Positions 41,668 to 54,150 are shown, counted from the stretch's first letter. The stretch is 64,000 bases of DNA from Phascolarctos cinereus (GCF_002099425.1 NW_018343985.1:3381501-3445500); one strand, 5' to 3'. The notes: generated by a model from the sequence alone, not told the origin. Numbers and translations: made by a program.

Positions 41668-42545
41668 TTTTTTTTAAGTTTTGTTGATTTATTTTCATTT
41701 CACATTTGTTTCTGGATATGTGCCCTACCACTACCACCAACAATAGTGAGCCTTCTTTTGATACAAAGAAAAATAGTTGTGTGACCAACCAGCAAAGCAA
41801 CCACATTCAATAATAAAAACAGTATTCATTCCAGAACCATATTTTCTCATCTCACCAGAGAAAGGAGGGAGGTATATTTCCTAATCTCTTCTCTGAGATG
41901 GAAATCAGTCATATTTCACAGTGTTGAGTGCTTGATTTAAAAAAAAAATCATTATTATAGTCTTTTGAGATATTGTTTTCCTTGCTCTGCTCCCATTGCT
42001 TACCTTCAGCTCTAATAAATCTTCCCATTTTTCATGGAATTCCAAATTATCATATTTTCTTGGAATGCAATTAGAATTTGCAGCTTTCATTTTCCATAGC
42101 TTTTAAACCATTTTCTAATTGCTTATTACACACTTTGTTTCCAATTTTTACTGTTGCTATCAACAATTTGGTACATATGCAGACTTCTTTCTTTGATCTT
42201 TTTCTGGGCAACTGTCCAGAAGTGGGATCTTTGGTAAAGGGGTACGAACTTGACCTTTCTAGTATGATTTTTATCTCCCATCATTTTTTTTTTAGGAATG
42301 GTTGGACCAAATCACAGTTCCACTGAAAACATAGAGTCATTATGTTCTTGAAGTTGTTCCAACAATTGCTATTTTCATCTTTGATTATCATTGTAAATAT
42401 CATACCAATCATGCCAATTGGATTAAATTGTTTTTCTGTTATTATTAGTGATTTAAAGAAATTTTTATACGGCTGTCATTAGTTTGAAATTATTCTTTTG
42501 GAAACTTTTTACTCATATCTTTGATAAATTATATATAGGAAAATA

Positions 42546-42550
<5 letters not shown>

Positions 42551-42600
<50 letters not shown>
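42551..42600. repeat. (TA)n microsatellite
   Basis: About 25 TA units followed by a T-run. Confidence 0.95.
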
Positions 42601-42608
<8 letters not shown>

Positions 42609-42882
42609 TTGTCAATCCTCATATATCTTGGAGATGAGTCCCTAAAGTCAGGATCATTTCATGTAAAGACTTTCCACAAATTGAAAAGATTAGTGTTGCT
42701 TTAAAAAATTTATTTTTCATCCTAACTGCATTCATTTTGTTGAATAAAATATTTGTTTTAATATTTTAATAGAATTATCTAGGAATACATTCATGATCTT
42801 CTCTACCCTTTGATTAAAATTTTATTCCTAGATATAAATGTGAAAGTGATCTGACTTTCCTTACGTATAGGTGTGTAAATAT

Positions 42883-42884
42883 AC

Positions 42885-42917
<33 letters not shown>

Positions 42918-42945
42918 TATACATATATGTATATGTATGTATGAC
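42883..42945. repeat. TA/(CA)n/TA compound microsatellite
   Basis: The CA core is near 42896-42917, with TATA on both sides. Confidence 0.92.
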
Positions 42946-43609
42946 TTTTATATTTTTTTCACATATCCATTGGGAACTTATTGTATAAAATGGTACTGGC
43001 CAAAACCACTTTCCCTCTAATCTCCTGTCCAGTACTTCCTCATATAATTTCTGTCTTTGGATTTGTTGAACACTGAGAGGCTGACATATTTCTTATTCTT
43101 ACTTATCTAGTCTCTTACAGTGTTCTTAATTTTCTACTTTTTAACAAGTACAAAATGGTTTAAACAATCTCAGCTTTGTTATGCAATTTGAGGCACTAAA
43201 GTGTTATTCACCCTCATTGACATTTTTATTTCATTATTTACCTAGAGATTCCAACCTTTTGTTCTACCAAATAATTTCATAATTATTTTGTCTAGTTTTG
43301 TAAAATAGTTCTTTGGTACTCAAAGAGGTATAGCACTAAATCTATAAATCAATTTAGAGAGTATTAATTTTTATCATGTTGCTGTAACCTAGTCATGAGT
43401 TATAATTGTTCCTCAATTTATTTGTCTTCCTTTATTTCTGTAGATGGTATTTTATAATTATATTTGGATAAGTCTTTATTGTGTCTTTGTAGGTTTACTC
43501 CTAGGTATGTTTTCCACTTTTTACTTTTGAACGGGATTTTTCTTTTATCACTTTCCCGATTTTTTTTCATTGCTATGAAATGCTGATTGTGTTTCTGTTA
43601 AATTGTTAT

Positions 43610-43832
43610 CAAACATACATAGATATATACACATATACATATATACATGTATATATGTACATATATACATATACATGTATGTATATATGTGCACACATAT
43701 ACACATATATACATACGCATACATTCATACATGGAAATATGTTTATATTCACACAGTATATATATACACAGAATTCATAATACATATGTGTATATGTGTA
43801 TATGTATATGCATATGTATATATTCTGTTTTC
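43610..43832. repeat. ATAC/TATG-rich microsatellite region
   Basis: About 220 bases of alternating purine-pyrimidine ATAC and TATG units, open in several frames on both strands with only Y/I/C/T/H content. Adjoins the 5'-truncated end of the L1. Confidence 0.9.
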
Positions 43833-43990
43833 CACCTTTGTTATATGGCACTGTGCTGAGAGTTAGAAATACAAGTAAGAAAAAGTAAAACGGTTCCTGC
43901 TCCAAGGATCTTATAATCTAGTGGGGGAAGATAATAAACAAATGGAAACTGATAAGGTGAAGGTTCTGGCCAGAGGGTAGCCAGACCTGG
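43833..43990 (-). mobile_element. L2 3' end, minus strand
   Basis: 'atggcactgtgctgagagtt', 'agaaatacaag', 'ggatcttataatctagtggg' and 'ggaagataataaacaa'. Confidence 0.7.
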
Positions 43991-44479
43991 GTCATGATGT
44001 CCTTGGAGTTGAAACCAGATGCAGCAACAGATGGGAAATGAAGAGATTACTCGAAAGTCTTGAGCCCTCTACAAAAGGAATTTGGAGAATAGTTTATTGC
44101 TCTGCCCTCCAGCTCTTCAATCAGAGAGGAGAGACAACAGGGTGCTGAGAAGGTGTGGATTATCCAATCTGTATCCTCTTTGGTTTGGCAGTCATAACAG
44201 ACTTCTTTCATCAAAATAAATAAGTATTTTAAAAAATTAAATAAAAATTATTTTGTGTGCTAGACATTAATCACTGTTTAAATGTCTGAAAGACTTAAGT
44301 TTTAAATCTTCTGATCTCCTCCCTCCTGAAATTTTTGATAGCTTATTTAGGGAATGCTTATTTTTCATTTTCTGAGATTAGGTTGTTTTAATATCCAAAT
44401 GTCTTTTTATTTTTTAATCTTAACTTGGGTACTTCATATTTTATGAGGAATCATACATTTTATTTGAATTGACAATTCT
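43991..44479. other. No gene recognised
   Basis: May continue the L2 in a very diverged form; I cannot confirm it. Confidence 0.4.
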
Positions 44480-45115
44480 AATTAATGTTCCTGAAGCTAA
44501 AAAGTAATATGATTATAATAATATATTCAATAAAATGTTATAAATAATATGATAAAATATGATATGATATAATATAATGTTATATTATAAGGAATATGTT
44601 ATCTTATAAATATGACAAATTCATTTTAAATAACACAGTATGTTTAATTCTTTTACAACAAAATGTCACTTATAATAAAATATAATGAAATTACCTGATG
44701 TAATTTAATAATGATATAGGCAATAATAATTTTATAATATAATAATGATATTATATAATAAAATATATGCTGTGGTATGTGATTGACACTTTATTTGTGT
44801 TATATGATAAGGTACATGATTTATCTATCATTTGTGTTATAACATATTATAATATACCATAACACAGCATGGCATGACATGATCCAATACATGAGACATT
44901 ATGATATGATATGTTACAATATAATACAATATTATGTTATATATAGTATACATATATTTTATACATATACATATATTACAATTTAATATTAAATAAGACG
45001 ATCTGATATATGATACAAAATAATTGATATAATATTATATATGATATATAATACTGAGTGATGTGATATCATATGGTAGGGATAGCATAGTATTGTGTGT
45101 TATAATATGGTACAC
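44480..45115. repeat. Very AT-rich, GATAT/ATAAT-like degenerate satellite
   Basis: Over 600 bases built mostly from TGATAT, ATAAT and TATAAT words with few G/C. No single clean period is visible by eye. It resembles an old microsatellite that has drifted. Confidence 0.7.
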
Positions 45116-45124
45116 TAATCTAAT

Positions 45125-45322
45125 GTCAGCAGTCCTTCCTATCACCACCCCCACCATCCCATTTAGCATTTACATAGCATTTTAACATTTGCAAAAAACT
45201 TAACAGTATTATCTCATTTTATCTTCATAACTCTGGGAGTTAGGTCCTATTATCCCCATTTCAGAGATGAGAAAATTGAGTCAAAGTGACTCACTAAGGG
45301 TCACACACCAAGTATCTGAAGT
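45125..45322 (-). mobile_element. MIR-like SINE, minus strand, head cut off
   Basis: 'catttagcatttacatagca', 'ggtcctattatccccatttc', 'agagatgagaaaattgagtc' and 'agggtcacacaccaagtatc'. Its head side stops where the next L1 piece begins. Confidence 0.7.
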
Positions 45323-45324
45323 AG

Positions 45325-45680
45325 TACTTAGCTATTCTCAGCAGTACAATGATCCAAGACAACCCTGAAGGCTCATCATGAATTATGCTACCCACTCTTA
45401 GAAAAGGAATTGATGGAAGTAAATACAGATCAAAGCACATTTTTTTTCTTGCTTTATTTTTCTTGGGTTTTTGATTTGGTCTATGTTTTCTTTCACAACA
45501 TGACAAATATGGAAATACATTTTCATGATTGCACATTTATAACCTATATTAAATTGCTTGGCTTCTCAATGAGGGAAGTGGGGAGGGAGGGAATTTAGAT
45601 CTCAAAAAAATGTTTAACTTGTCTTTACATGTATTTAGAAACAAAAATAAGATATTAAGTAAAAAAAATAACAACATAAG
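45325..45680 (+). mobile_element. L1 3' UTR fragment
   Basis: 'gctattctcagcagtacaat', 'gatccaagacaaccc', 'acaacatgacaaatatggaa' and 'cctatattaaattgcttggc', then an A-rich end. 5'-truncated. Confidence 0.85.
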
Positions 45681-45839
45681 TAAAAGGGATTTTGATGGGG
45701 ATTCCCAATAGGAATCTCAGAATCAATAGGTCCAAACTGAACTCATTATCCTTCTCACAAATGCACCCTTCTTTAAGCCTTTCTGTTGCTAACTCTTTTG
45801 TCTCATGTAGTTTTCATTTATGATTTCTTGAAATGTAGC

Positions 45840-46375
45840 TCTGAATAATCAGGCTTTGATAAAAAGCCCATTGGGATTCAAATAGAGATACTTGACTATG
45901 CATTTAAACCCAAATCACTCTGGCTCTTACTGATTGGCTAAGACACCCAACCCTTATCATTGCTTGGCCTTGATGGCTCAGAATGAGCATAAATAGTATT
46001 TCTTTCTGTTCTGACCAGAAACCCTGAAGATCTTCCCCTCTCAGATTGATTCTTTTGAAAAGGTAGACTAAGTCATTTGTTGCCTTAATTTTTACCTAGG
46101 CTTAATCACTGAATGGTGTCGCCTCAGACAAAATGAGACCTGGGAAAGACCTTAGCTTAAAAAGGCCATGGTCTCCCACTGCATTTGGGGCCATCCACAG
46201 TCTTCCTGACTTATGTCTTGCCACTGGACTCAGAATGACTGGAGGAGAGAGTGAGGCTCATGACTTTGCACAGTCCTGCTTCATTTAAATCCAATTCACA
46301 TGCAAGTCAAGACACCCTGATGTCATCGGTCTTATTTGAGAATGGACTATGAACAACAACCATAAACAACAGCAG
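45840..46375 (+). mobile_element. Long RTE-type SINE inside L2
   Basis: I recognise its marsupial consensus: 'tggccttgatggctcagaat', 'tcactgaatggtgtcgcctc', 'atggtctcccactgcatttg', 'cttgccactggactcagaat' and 'gtgaggctcatgactttgca'. It ends 'ctgatgtcatcggtcttatt', 'tgagaatgg', then AACAAC. That end matches the RTE-type LINE tail near 9785-9835. Confidence 0.75.
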
Positions 46376-46524
46376 TTGCTGCTAAAGGCACCATAATCTA
46401 CCCTATTTTGCCCAGGACCTCAACTTCCTGTCTTTCCCACGTACTCACATACATTCTTTCCTGCCTCCAATCTGTTGCCAAGTCTTCTCATTTCCACCTG
46501 AAAAGACTTCAGTAGCCTCTTTGC

Positions 46525-46990
46525 CCTACTAAAGAAAAAAGAAATTGGACAGACTCAAATCGCCTTATTTATTCTGTCAAAGTTAGGTCTGCAGCAGTTG
46601 CCCTATGCCCTTTTTTCTGCTAGTGGGGGAGTTTGAATAACAGCTAGCTGCAATCCCCTATGTGTTTCCCCTAGTCCCCAAATGAATCAGTACTAATCAC
46701 TGAGCCTTGATCTGCACTCTGAGGCCCCTTTTCTCCCTCCCCCTTCAATGCCAGGTCCTGCTTGACCTAAATAAGAACCTTATAAAAGTCCATGGTATTT
46801 TATTAGTTTTGGGTCACTTAATTCTACCCGGGACCTCAAGTAGACTTGTTTCCATCATCCTTAACTATCTTTCTCATTGCATTTCTCCTCCATAAAATTG
46901 GCTTTCTTGACTTTACTCTACTGACTCTGCCCTATTCTTATAATATCTGCTTCCTTGTACCACACTTTGATTTCCCCAAACATCACATCA
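46525..46990. other. Unassigned block inside L2
   Basis: This sequence breaks the L2 order. It has 'aataagaaccttataaaag' and runs rich in C. Part may be diverged L2 and part an old insertion of unknown class. I see no clear terminal repeats. Confidence 0.3.
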
Positions 46991-47510
46991 GATTGCTCTG
47001 AAACTATTTTCTCCTACATGTCCCTTTCTCTCTACTTACGCATCTGTCACCCTAGTGTAGGCCCTAAACAACTCTCACCTGGGCTATTGCAATAGCATTC
47101 TAAATGGTCTACCTGTCTCTTCTCTTCCCATTCCAAACTACCCTCTGTCAAAGTGATTTTTCTGAAGTATCAGATCTGACAATTTCACCACATAACTAGA
47201 TAAACTCACCTTCTTGTCACGTAAAGCCTTTCCTAACCTGTCCACTTCCAAGCTACATTACTCTCCTCCATGCACCCTGTACACTGTTCACATTGGTGTA
47301 CATTCCATTCTTCACATATGATGATCAATCTTCTGTCTCCTGGCCTTTACACTTGATAATGCCTTTCCCACTAAGTTCACCTCATGTTGCATGTTTATGT
47401 ATCATGTATATGCTTGTGTAGGTACATTTCAATAGAATGTAAGCTCCTTCAGGGCAGGAATGGATTTTCTTTATATATCAAGGACACAGTAAGCCCTTAA
47501 CACATTTGTT

Positions 47511-47814
47511 GATGGGTTGCTTATGTTTGCTACATTTTTCTCACCCTCCCATTGGCAACCTAAACCTTTTTGCATATTAGAATAGTTTTCTACTTTTAAA
47601 AACAAGTAAAAACTTTTTTCATATCATTTTTTTTGTCTTTATTGTCTTGAGCAAGTCATTTAACACCTGTCATAAGTTTCCTCTTCTATAAAATGAAGGC
47701 ATTGGACTACATGATCTCCAAAATCCTTCTCAGTTGTAAATCTCTAAGAGTATGGATTACATATATGTAAAGGGGATATCTATCTATCTATGTCTATGAA
47801 GACAGAAGGAGAGG

Positions 47815-47891
<77 letters not shown>

Positions 47892-48817
47892 CTGCAAGGC
47901 TAGAAACAGTTTTGAAAATTAAAAAAAACTTTAGCTTGAGTAGTTACATTATTAAGTGATAGCTGATATGGAATACACACTCAAAGTTTGGAGCCTTACA
48001 CAAAGTAAATAAAACTACAGAGCATTTTAGGTACCTGCCAAATATTATCTGAGAAGTTAAATTTATCATCATGAAAGGGTTTATCAGTGAATCCATCAAG
48101 AAAATTATTCTTATTCTTTTTTAATTGACTTAAAAGCAGCTAAGAGATTTTTGTTGTATTTCTGTTTTAGGAATAAAAAAAATAATCCACAGAGACAGAA
48201 AAAAAGGATCAAATGGTATATGAGTAAAAATACCAGAGCTCAAAATTCCATAGTTTTTAAAACATCTTTTTCTTTCAAAGATTATACTAGTATTTCATAA
48301 TCTATGACCCTTGGAAGGAGGTAAGTGATTTTAGCAGACTCAGGCATGCTCTGCTTATCAGTTGACAAATAAATTACAGAGCTTTGCAGGTAGAAAGAAA
48401 TCTACATGCCATATTGTCATTTTACATTTACTTTTTCATTTTACAGATGCCCCAAATCTCCCAGATATTTACAGGATAAACAGTGACCAGAAAGAGAGAG
48501 TTCTTGGGTTCCTTCTGCCATATTCATGACGCTCATGAAAAATAGCTGAGGAGATGCAACTTCCAAGCATTCCTGCCACATGGTAAAATGTATAACATGG
48601 TTTCAGCCTTTAAATAAAAAAAGCTAGAGATACATTTCTTGAGAGATTAATTAAATCTTGCTGTCTTCAGATCTAATTATGTAATCTTTTGTTTGCTGAC
48701 TGACAATGAAAATTTCAATATGAAGTATGTTGTGTAAAATACTTAATATTACAAACCAACGTAGCAAAAAAGATACTTTAACTCTCACATACAGTCATCT
48801 TAGTTGCTATGGTTTTT
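47511..48817. other. Mixed: MIR fragment, (GA)n, otherwise unique
   Basis: 47640-47750 is the right half of a MIR-type repeat on the plus strand ('cttgagcaagtcatttaaca', 'cttctataaaatgaaggcat'). 47812-47886 is a (GA)n tract. The rest has no recognised family or gene. Confidence 0.5.
47812..47886. repeat. (GA)n microsatellite
   Basis: About 37 GA units with one interruption. Confidence 0.96.
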
Positions 48818-49195
48818 TCCCTTCTTTTCTTTCTTTTCTTCATTACTTCCTTCATCCTGCCTTCTCTTCCTTTTTTCTTTCCTTCCATTCTTCATTCCAT
48901 TTTTCCTCCTTCCCCCTTTCTTTCCTTCCTTGTCCTCTTGGTCCTCTTCCTTCTCCTCCTCTTCTTTTTTCTCCTCCTCCTCCTTTTTCTTCTTCTCCTT
49001 CTCCTTCCCCTTCCTCTTCCTCTTCTTGTTCTTCTTCTTCTCCTTCTTCTCCTTCCTCTTCTTCTCTGTTTCTGCTTCTCTCGTTGTCTCTTTCTGTCTT
49101 TGTATATTCATCTCTCTGTCTGTCTTTCTCTGTATGTGTGTCTCTGCCTCTCTACCTCTCTGTCTTTCTCTCTCTCCCCACTCCCCCGTCTTTCT
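48818..49195. repeat. Long TTCC/TTC/TCTC pyrimidine tract
   Basis: About 380 bases almost without purines, changing from TTCC-like to TTC to TCTG units. The frames of 134-174 codons here are low complexity, not genes. Confidence 0.95.
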
Positions 49196-49333
49196 GCTCC
49201 AAAGAGACCATGATTATTTCAAGGGTCTGGAAATGCCTAAATTCACTATGATTTTCTGAGAGGCTCATCTTCCTGAGTATAGCAGCAGTGGCATTAGGTA
49301 CACTTCTGTCTATACGACTTCAAGAAATAGTTG

Positions 49334-52219
49334 AGGGGTGGGGGTAGAGCCAAGATAGCAGAGTGAAAGCAGTGACTTGCTTAAGCTGTCCCCTAAATCC
49401 CTCCAAATACTCATAAAAAATGACTCTAAACACATTCGCAAGCAGCAGAATCCACAAAAAGACAGTGACACAAATTTCCAGCTCAAGACAACCTGGATGA
49501 TTGATCAGAAAGGTGTATCGTGCAGAGCTGCGAGCGCAGTGCAGCGTGGCGTGGGCATGCAGGTCTCAGCAAACCTGGAGAAGGCCTCAGAGGACTGAAT
49601 AGCGGGCAGCTGTGGAGGTTTCCAGACTTCTCAACCCACAAATTCCAAAGACAACTTAGAAGGTCAGTGGGAAAAGTCTGTTGCTGTCAGTGCTGAGACA
49701 GGAAGGCGAGGTCTCAGCTAAATTCCCCAAGAGCGTGGCCCTGGGGGGTGGGGCAGCTGCTTCCTGAGCTTCTGTCTAATAGACAGAGGGGGAACTCAGT
49801 GGCTGATCAGAGTGGGATGCAGGGATCTCTTTGCGAGCGCTGAGGCAGGAATCTCTTTCTTTGCCCTTGTGTGGATCTGGGTCACAGCTCTGGGCAGCAG
49901 TGCTGGGGTGAGGAGGAACACTGGTGTGGTGGAGCTTGTAGTGGCTGTGGACAAGAGACCTTCCTCACAGTTACAGTACAGAAAGGAGTACTTGTGGTCA
50001 CAGGCCAGGAAAGGAGTAAACACCTCCACCCATATCATACCACCTTGGAAGAACTGAAAATTTACAGGTCCCTACAAGTATCTCTGAAAACAGTTGTACA
50101 AACCCCTGAAGCTTGGGACAGTACATTCTCCACATTAGAAGCAGACTCTTACCTTAACAAAGAGTTTAAAACTCAAGTAATTGGCTGGGATCATGAGCAA
50201 GCAGCACAAAAAGAGTCAGACTATATTATCGTACTTTGGTGAAACAGAAGATCAAAATATACAACCAGAAGACAACAAAGTCAAAGCTCCTACATCCAAA
50301 GCCTCCAAGAAAAATATGAATCAGTCCCAGGCCTTGGAAGAGCTCAAAAGGGATTTTGAGAAGCAAGTAAGGGAAGCAGAGGAAAAATTGGGAAGAGAAA
50401 TGAGAGTGATGCAAGAAAATCATGAAAAACAAGTCAACAGCTTGCTAAAGGAGACCCAAAAAAATACTGAAGAAATAAACCTTAAAAAAATCCTAACCGA
50501 AATGGCAAAAGAGGTCCCAAAAGCCAATGAGGAGAAAAATGCCCTAAAAAGAAAAATTGGCCAAATGGAAAAGGAAGTCCAAAAGATTACTGAAGAAAAT
50601 ACTTCCTTAAAAATTAGAATAGAGCAATTGGAAGCTAGTGACTTTATGAGAAATCAAGACACTGTAAAACAAATCAAAAAGAATGAAAAATTAGAAAATA
50701 ATGTGAAATATCTCATTGGAAAAACAACTGACCTGGAAAATAGATCCAGGAGAGAGAATTTAAAAATTATTGGACTATCTGAAAGCCATGATCAAAAAAA
50801 GAGCCTAGAGACATCATCTTTCAAGAAATTATCAAGGAAAACTGCCCTGATATATTAGAACCAGAGGGCAAAATAGAAATTGACAGAATCCACTCATTTC
50901 CTCCTGAAAGAGATTTACAAAGGAAAACTCCTAGGAATTTTATAGCCAAATTCCAGGTCAAGGAGAAAATATTACAAGCTGCCAGAAGGAAACAATTCAA
51001 GTACTGTGGAAACACAATCAGGATAACACAAGATTTAGCAGCTTCTACATTAAAGGACCACAGGGCATGGAAATAATATTCCAGGGCAAAGGAGATAGGA
51101 TTACAACCAAGAATCACCTATCCATCAAAACATTCAGTGAAGTAGAGGACTTTCAAGCATTCCTGATGAAAAGACCAGAGCTGAATAGAAAATTTGACTT
51201 TCAAATACAGGACTCAAGTGGAACATGAAGAGGTAAACGGTAAAAAAAAAAAATCATAAGAGACTTATTAAGATTTAACTGTTTACATTCCTGCATGGAA
51301 AGATGATATTTTAACTCATGAGACCTTTGTCAGTATTGGGTAGTTGGAGGAAAAAAAATATATGTATGTATCTATAGATAGATAGATAGAAGGCACAGGG
51401 TGAGTTGAAGATTAAGGGGTCATATCTGGAGTATAAAATTAAGGGATGAGGGGGGATTATACTTGGAGAAGAAGAAAGGGAGAGGTGGAGCGTGGTAAAT
51501 TATTTAAAAAAAGCAGAAAAGAAAAGTCTCTTACAGTGGAGGGAAAATGGGGGAAGGTAAGAGGGAAAGAGTGAATCTTATTCTCATAGGATTTGACTTA
51601 AGGAGGGAATAACATACACATTCAATTGGGTATGGAAATCTGTCTTACTCTACAGGAAAATAGGGGGAGAAGGACAAGAGAGCAGGGGGATGATAGAGAA
51701 GAGGGCAGATTGGGAAAGGGTGTAATCAGAAGTAAATACTTCTGAGGAGGGACAGAGTCAAAAGAAAGAATAGAATAAATGGGAGGGCAGGATAGGATTA
51801 ATGGAAATAGAGTTAGTTTTTCACAGCATGTCTACTATGGAGGTGTTTTGCATAACTGCATACATACAAGTTGCTTGCCTTTTCAATGAGGGTGGGTGGG
51901 GAGGGAGGAAGAAAGAAAATCTGAAACCTAAAGTTTTAAAAACATATGTTTAAAAAAATGTTTTCACATGCTACTGGGAAGTAAGAAATATAGGAAATGG
52001 GGTACAGAAGTCTATCCTACCCTACAGGAAAATAGAAGGGGAAGGGGATAAGAGAAGGGGGGAGAAGATATAGAAGAGAGGATAGATTAGGGAAAGGGAT
52101 ATTCAGAATGCATGCCATCTTGGGGTAGGGGGAGGGGTGATATGGGGTGAAAATTTGGAACTCAAAAACTTGTGGAAGTGAATATTGAAAACTAAAAATA
52201 AATAAATTTATATAAAAAA
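49334..52219 (+). mobile_element. Half-L1 (HAL1-like), type A, copy 2, near full length
   Basis: Same layout as copy 1: 5' UTR (49334-50192), ORF1 remnant (50193-51227), purine-rich inter-ORF-like part, switch to L1 3' UTR near 51815-51835, and an A-rich end. Target duplications are AAGAAATAGTTGA (49322-49334) and AAGAAATAGTTAA (52220-52232); a SINE then landed at the right duplication. The start motif is worn (CCAAGATAG instead of CCAAGATGG). Confidence 0.9.
50193..51227 (+). pseudogene. L1-type ORF1, broken (half-L1 A, copy 2)
   Basis: The aligned ATG and TGA are 1035 bases apart, the same as the intact type B ORF. The frame is open from 50193 to about 50858: 'MSKQHKKSQTILSYFGETED', then a coiled coil ('EELKRDFEKQVREAEEKLGREM' onward) and 'NLKIIGLSESHDQKKSLE'. 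A two-base gain near 50805 shifts the frame in the RRM-like core. Homology goes on in another frame. It is better preserved than copy 1. Confidence 0.88.
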
Positions 52220-52233
52220 AAGAAATAGTTAAT

Positions 52234-52374
52234 GGGCAGCTAGGTGGTGCAGTGGATACAGCACTGGCCCAGAGGACCTGAGTCCAAATCTGGTCTCAGA
52301 CCAGACACTTCACACTTACTAGCTGTGTGACCCTGGGCAAGTCACTTAACCCCAATTGGCTCGGAAAAAAAAAA
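52234..52374 (+). mobile_element. Short marsupial tRNA-SINE next to half-L1 end
   Basis: 'gggcagctaggtggtgcagt' through 'ctagctgtgtgaccctgggc' to an A-run. It lies in the right-hand target duplication of the half-L1, so it is the younger insertion. Confidence 0.92.
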
Positions 52375-52894
52375 GTTGAAAAGTTGGACCATATCTCAAG
52401 GAAGACTTCTACCAATGATTTTATTTGCTAGATTTCTTGCACAAAAAAGCTCATGAATAGTAAACTTTCATCCAGTAGCTTGAGTCCTTTCTTTTTAAAC
52501 TTAAGACCTTGCTCAAACTAAGAAGCGTTGACTACTTACATAGAAATTTGTTGTAGAACAGTGATTTCCAAAGTAGGTTGTATATATTCTAGGTGGTGTG
52601 TAAGACGATGTATTGGAATGAGAGAAGAAAATATTAGCATCTTTGTGAAAAATCTAAATATAATCATGAGTAATATTTGCATGCAGATTTATACTAGTAC
52701 CCTTAATCAGTCCATATACTATGGTTATGTGTCATATTCACTATTCAAGGTATCCTTACAAAAGAGTCTGACTCACAGGGCAGAGAGGTTGATAGGGAAA
52801 TTTTTAATAGTTTTAAATACTTTGTGATATATCAATTTACATATGCTTGGTTAAAAGGATTCAGTTATAATCCTCACACAATGGCTATGTAGCT
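52375..52894. other. No gene recognised
   Basis: A 99-codon frame at 52528-52827 has no recognisable motif. No repeat family. Confidence 0.4.
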
Positions 52895-53115
52895 TTATAT
52901 AATAGCTAGCATTTATATAGCACTTTAAGGTTTCCTAAGTGCTTGGCAAATACTGACTCATTTTATTCTTGCAACAACCTCGGGAGTAAGTCCTGTTATA
53001 ATCCCCATTATTAAAGATGAAGAAACTGAGGGAAACATGCCAAGTCACTTGTGGTCCCAGAGCTAATTAAGTAACTGAGGGTGGACTTGAAATTTCGCAT
53101 CTTCCTGTTACCAGT
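52895..53115 (-). mobile_element. MIR-like SINE, minus strand
   Basis: 'agcatttatatagcacttta', 'gcaacaacctcgggagtaag', 'aaagatgaagaaactgaggg' and 'gaaatttcgcatcttcctgt'. Confidence 0.78.
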
Positions 53116-53915
53116 TTTGTCTCTGTCTTTGTCTTTGTTGTCTTAATTGTTTCTGCACCTGAAAACATCTGAACATTGCTGCCCTTGTTTCACCAATGAA
53201 AACTTCCTAGTTAAGTGTTTAAACGATCCATAGTAACTGGGAATATGGAGTGATTTCTCCAAATTTACCTTGTTAGCCAGCCTTCTAGAAATTAGAGAAT
53301 GTGTAAATATTATATTTTCACCCTCTTCAATCAGTTACTGTGCTCATAGATCCCAAAACATAGATAGGGGAGTGGAGGCAATAGGAAACACTTTGTTCAT
53401 CACTAAACATTCTCTTGAAATACTCTCTTCCCCGCCCCCACATAAAAGAAAGCATCTCTAATATAAATTTAAAATTTTTTTTCTGTACAAAAGGAACACT
53501 GGAAATTTCAACTTTGGAGGGCCTGCCATACCATCATCTTAGACAGGATTCAGATTTGAAGTACCACAGCCTTACCCCTCACTGACTCCCAGATCCAGCC
53601 CTGCTGATTTTAAGAATTCCAATTAAAAGACATCTTTGACACATAAATCTTGTGTATGTATTTTTTTCCCTTTCCATTCTCCAGTGAGGACATTGGTTTA
53701 TTGCATTATCACTCATTTAGAGAGACATTTTCAAACAAAAATAGGACTTAAAATAGGTAAGTGAAGTTTGATTTTAAAAATCATTTAATTAATACCAAGA
53801 ACTCTTATTCTAGTTTCTAGGGTGAGTTTCTAATTTAGACACTAATTTTAGATTCCTTTCCTTAATATGATCTTTGTCATATGCATGGAGTATATTCTTA
53901 GGGGAAGGGGTGAGG
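53116..53915. other. Unique-looking DNA, no gene recognised
   Basis: No family or protein-like frame. Confidence 0.45.
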
Positions 53916-53919
53916 AATA

Positions 53920-54150
53920 TACATTTATTGAGTACCCACCATGTTCTCACAATTGTGTTGTTTTACAAATATTATCTTTTTTTTTTCATCCTTACAACAG
54001 CCACAGGAGGTGGTTACTATTTATGTCTCCATTTTTAGTTTGGGAAAACTGAGGCAGACAAAGGTTAGGTACTTTGTCATATGGTTGGTATATAGCTGAG
54101 GTCAATTTTGAACTTCAGTCTTCATGATTTTCTTCCCAGTTTCTATTCAC
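53920..54150 (-). mobile_element. MIR-like SINE, minus strand
   Basis: 'attgagtacccaccatgttc', 'tccttacaacagccacagga', 'ttgggaaaactgaggcagac' and 'ttgaacttcagtcttc'. Confidence 0.72.

Larger units (their letters stand above)
41668..43600 (-). mobile_element. L1, 3' UTR and ORF2 3' part, minus strand
   Basis: It begins with a T-run then 'aagttttgttgat'. It continues as antisense 3' UTR ('gtgaccaaccagcaaagcaa', 'ttgttttccttgctctgctc') and then ORF2: 'gtgggatctttggtaaaggg', 'ggaatggttggaccaaatca', 'attattagtgatttaaagaa', 'agcactaaatctataaatca' and 'tttgtaggtttactcctagg'. The last blocks match antisense human L1 ORF2 as well. Microsatellites have grown inside it (42551-42600, 42883-42945). It is 5'-truncated and not coding. 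Its tail variant is the one also seen at 56600 and 63650. Confidence 0.8.
45700..47510 (+). mobile_element. Old L2 LINE, interrupted
   Basis: L2 blocks are 'taggtccaaactgaactcat' near 45730, 'tctgttgccaagtcttctca' near 46470, 'accctagtgtaggccctaaa' near 47050, 'cctgggctattgcaatagca' near 47080 and 'gaatgtaagctccttcaggg' near 47436. A SINE (45840-46375) and a non-L2 block (46525-46990) interrupt it. Confidence 0.75.

Noticed and set aside
43580-43905. Overlapping Y/I/H/T-rich frames of up to 98 codons
   Set aside because: Read-through of ATAC/TATG repeats, open in several frames on both strands.
46525-46990. LTR inserted in L2
   Set aside because: It breaks the L2 order and has a TATAAAAG-like word, but no terminal repeats or flanking duplication are visible, so I left it unassigned.
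48727-49259. Frames of 134-174 codons rich in F, L, S and P
   Set aside because: They lie on a pyrimidine tract that opens all frames; low complexity without start context or domains.
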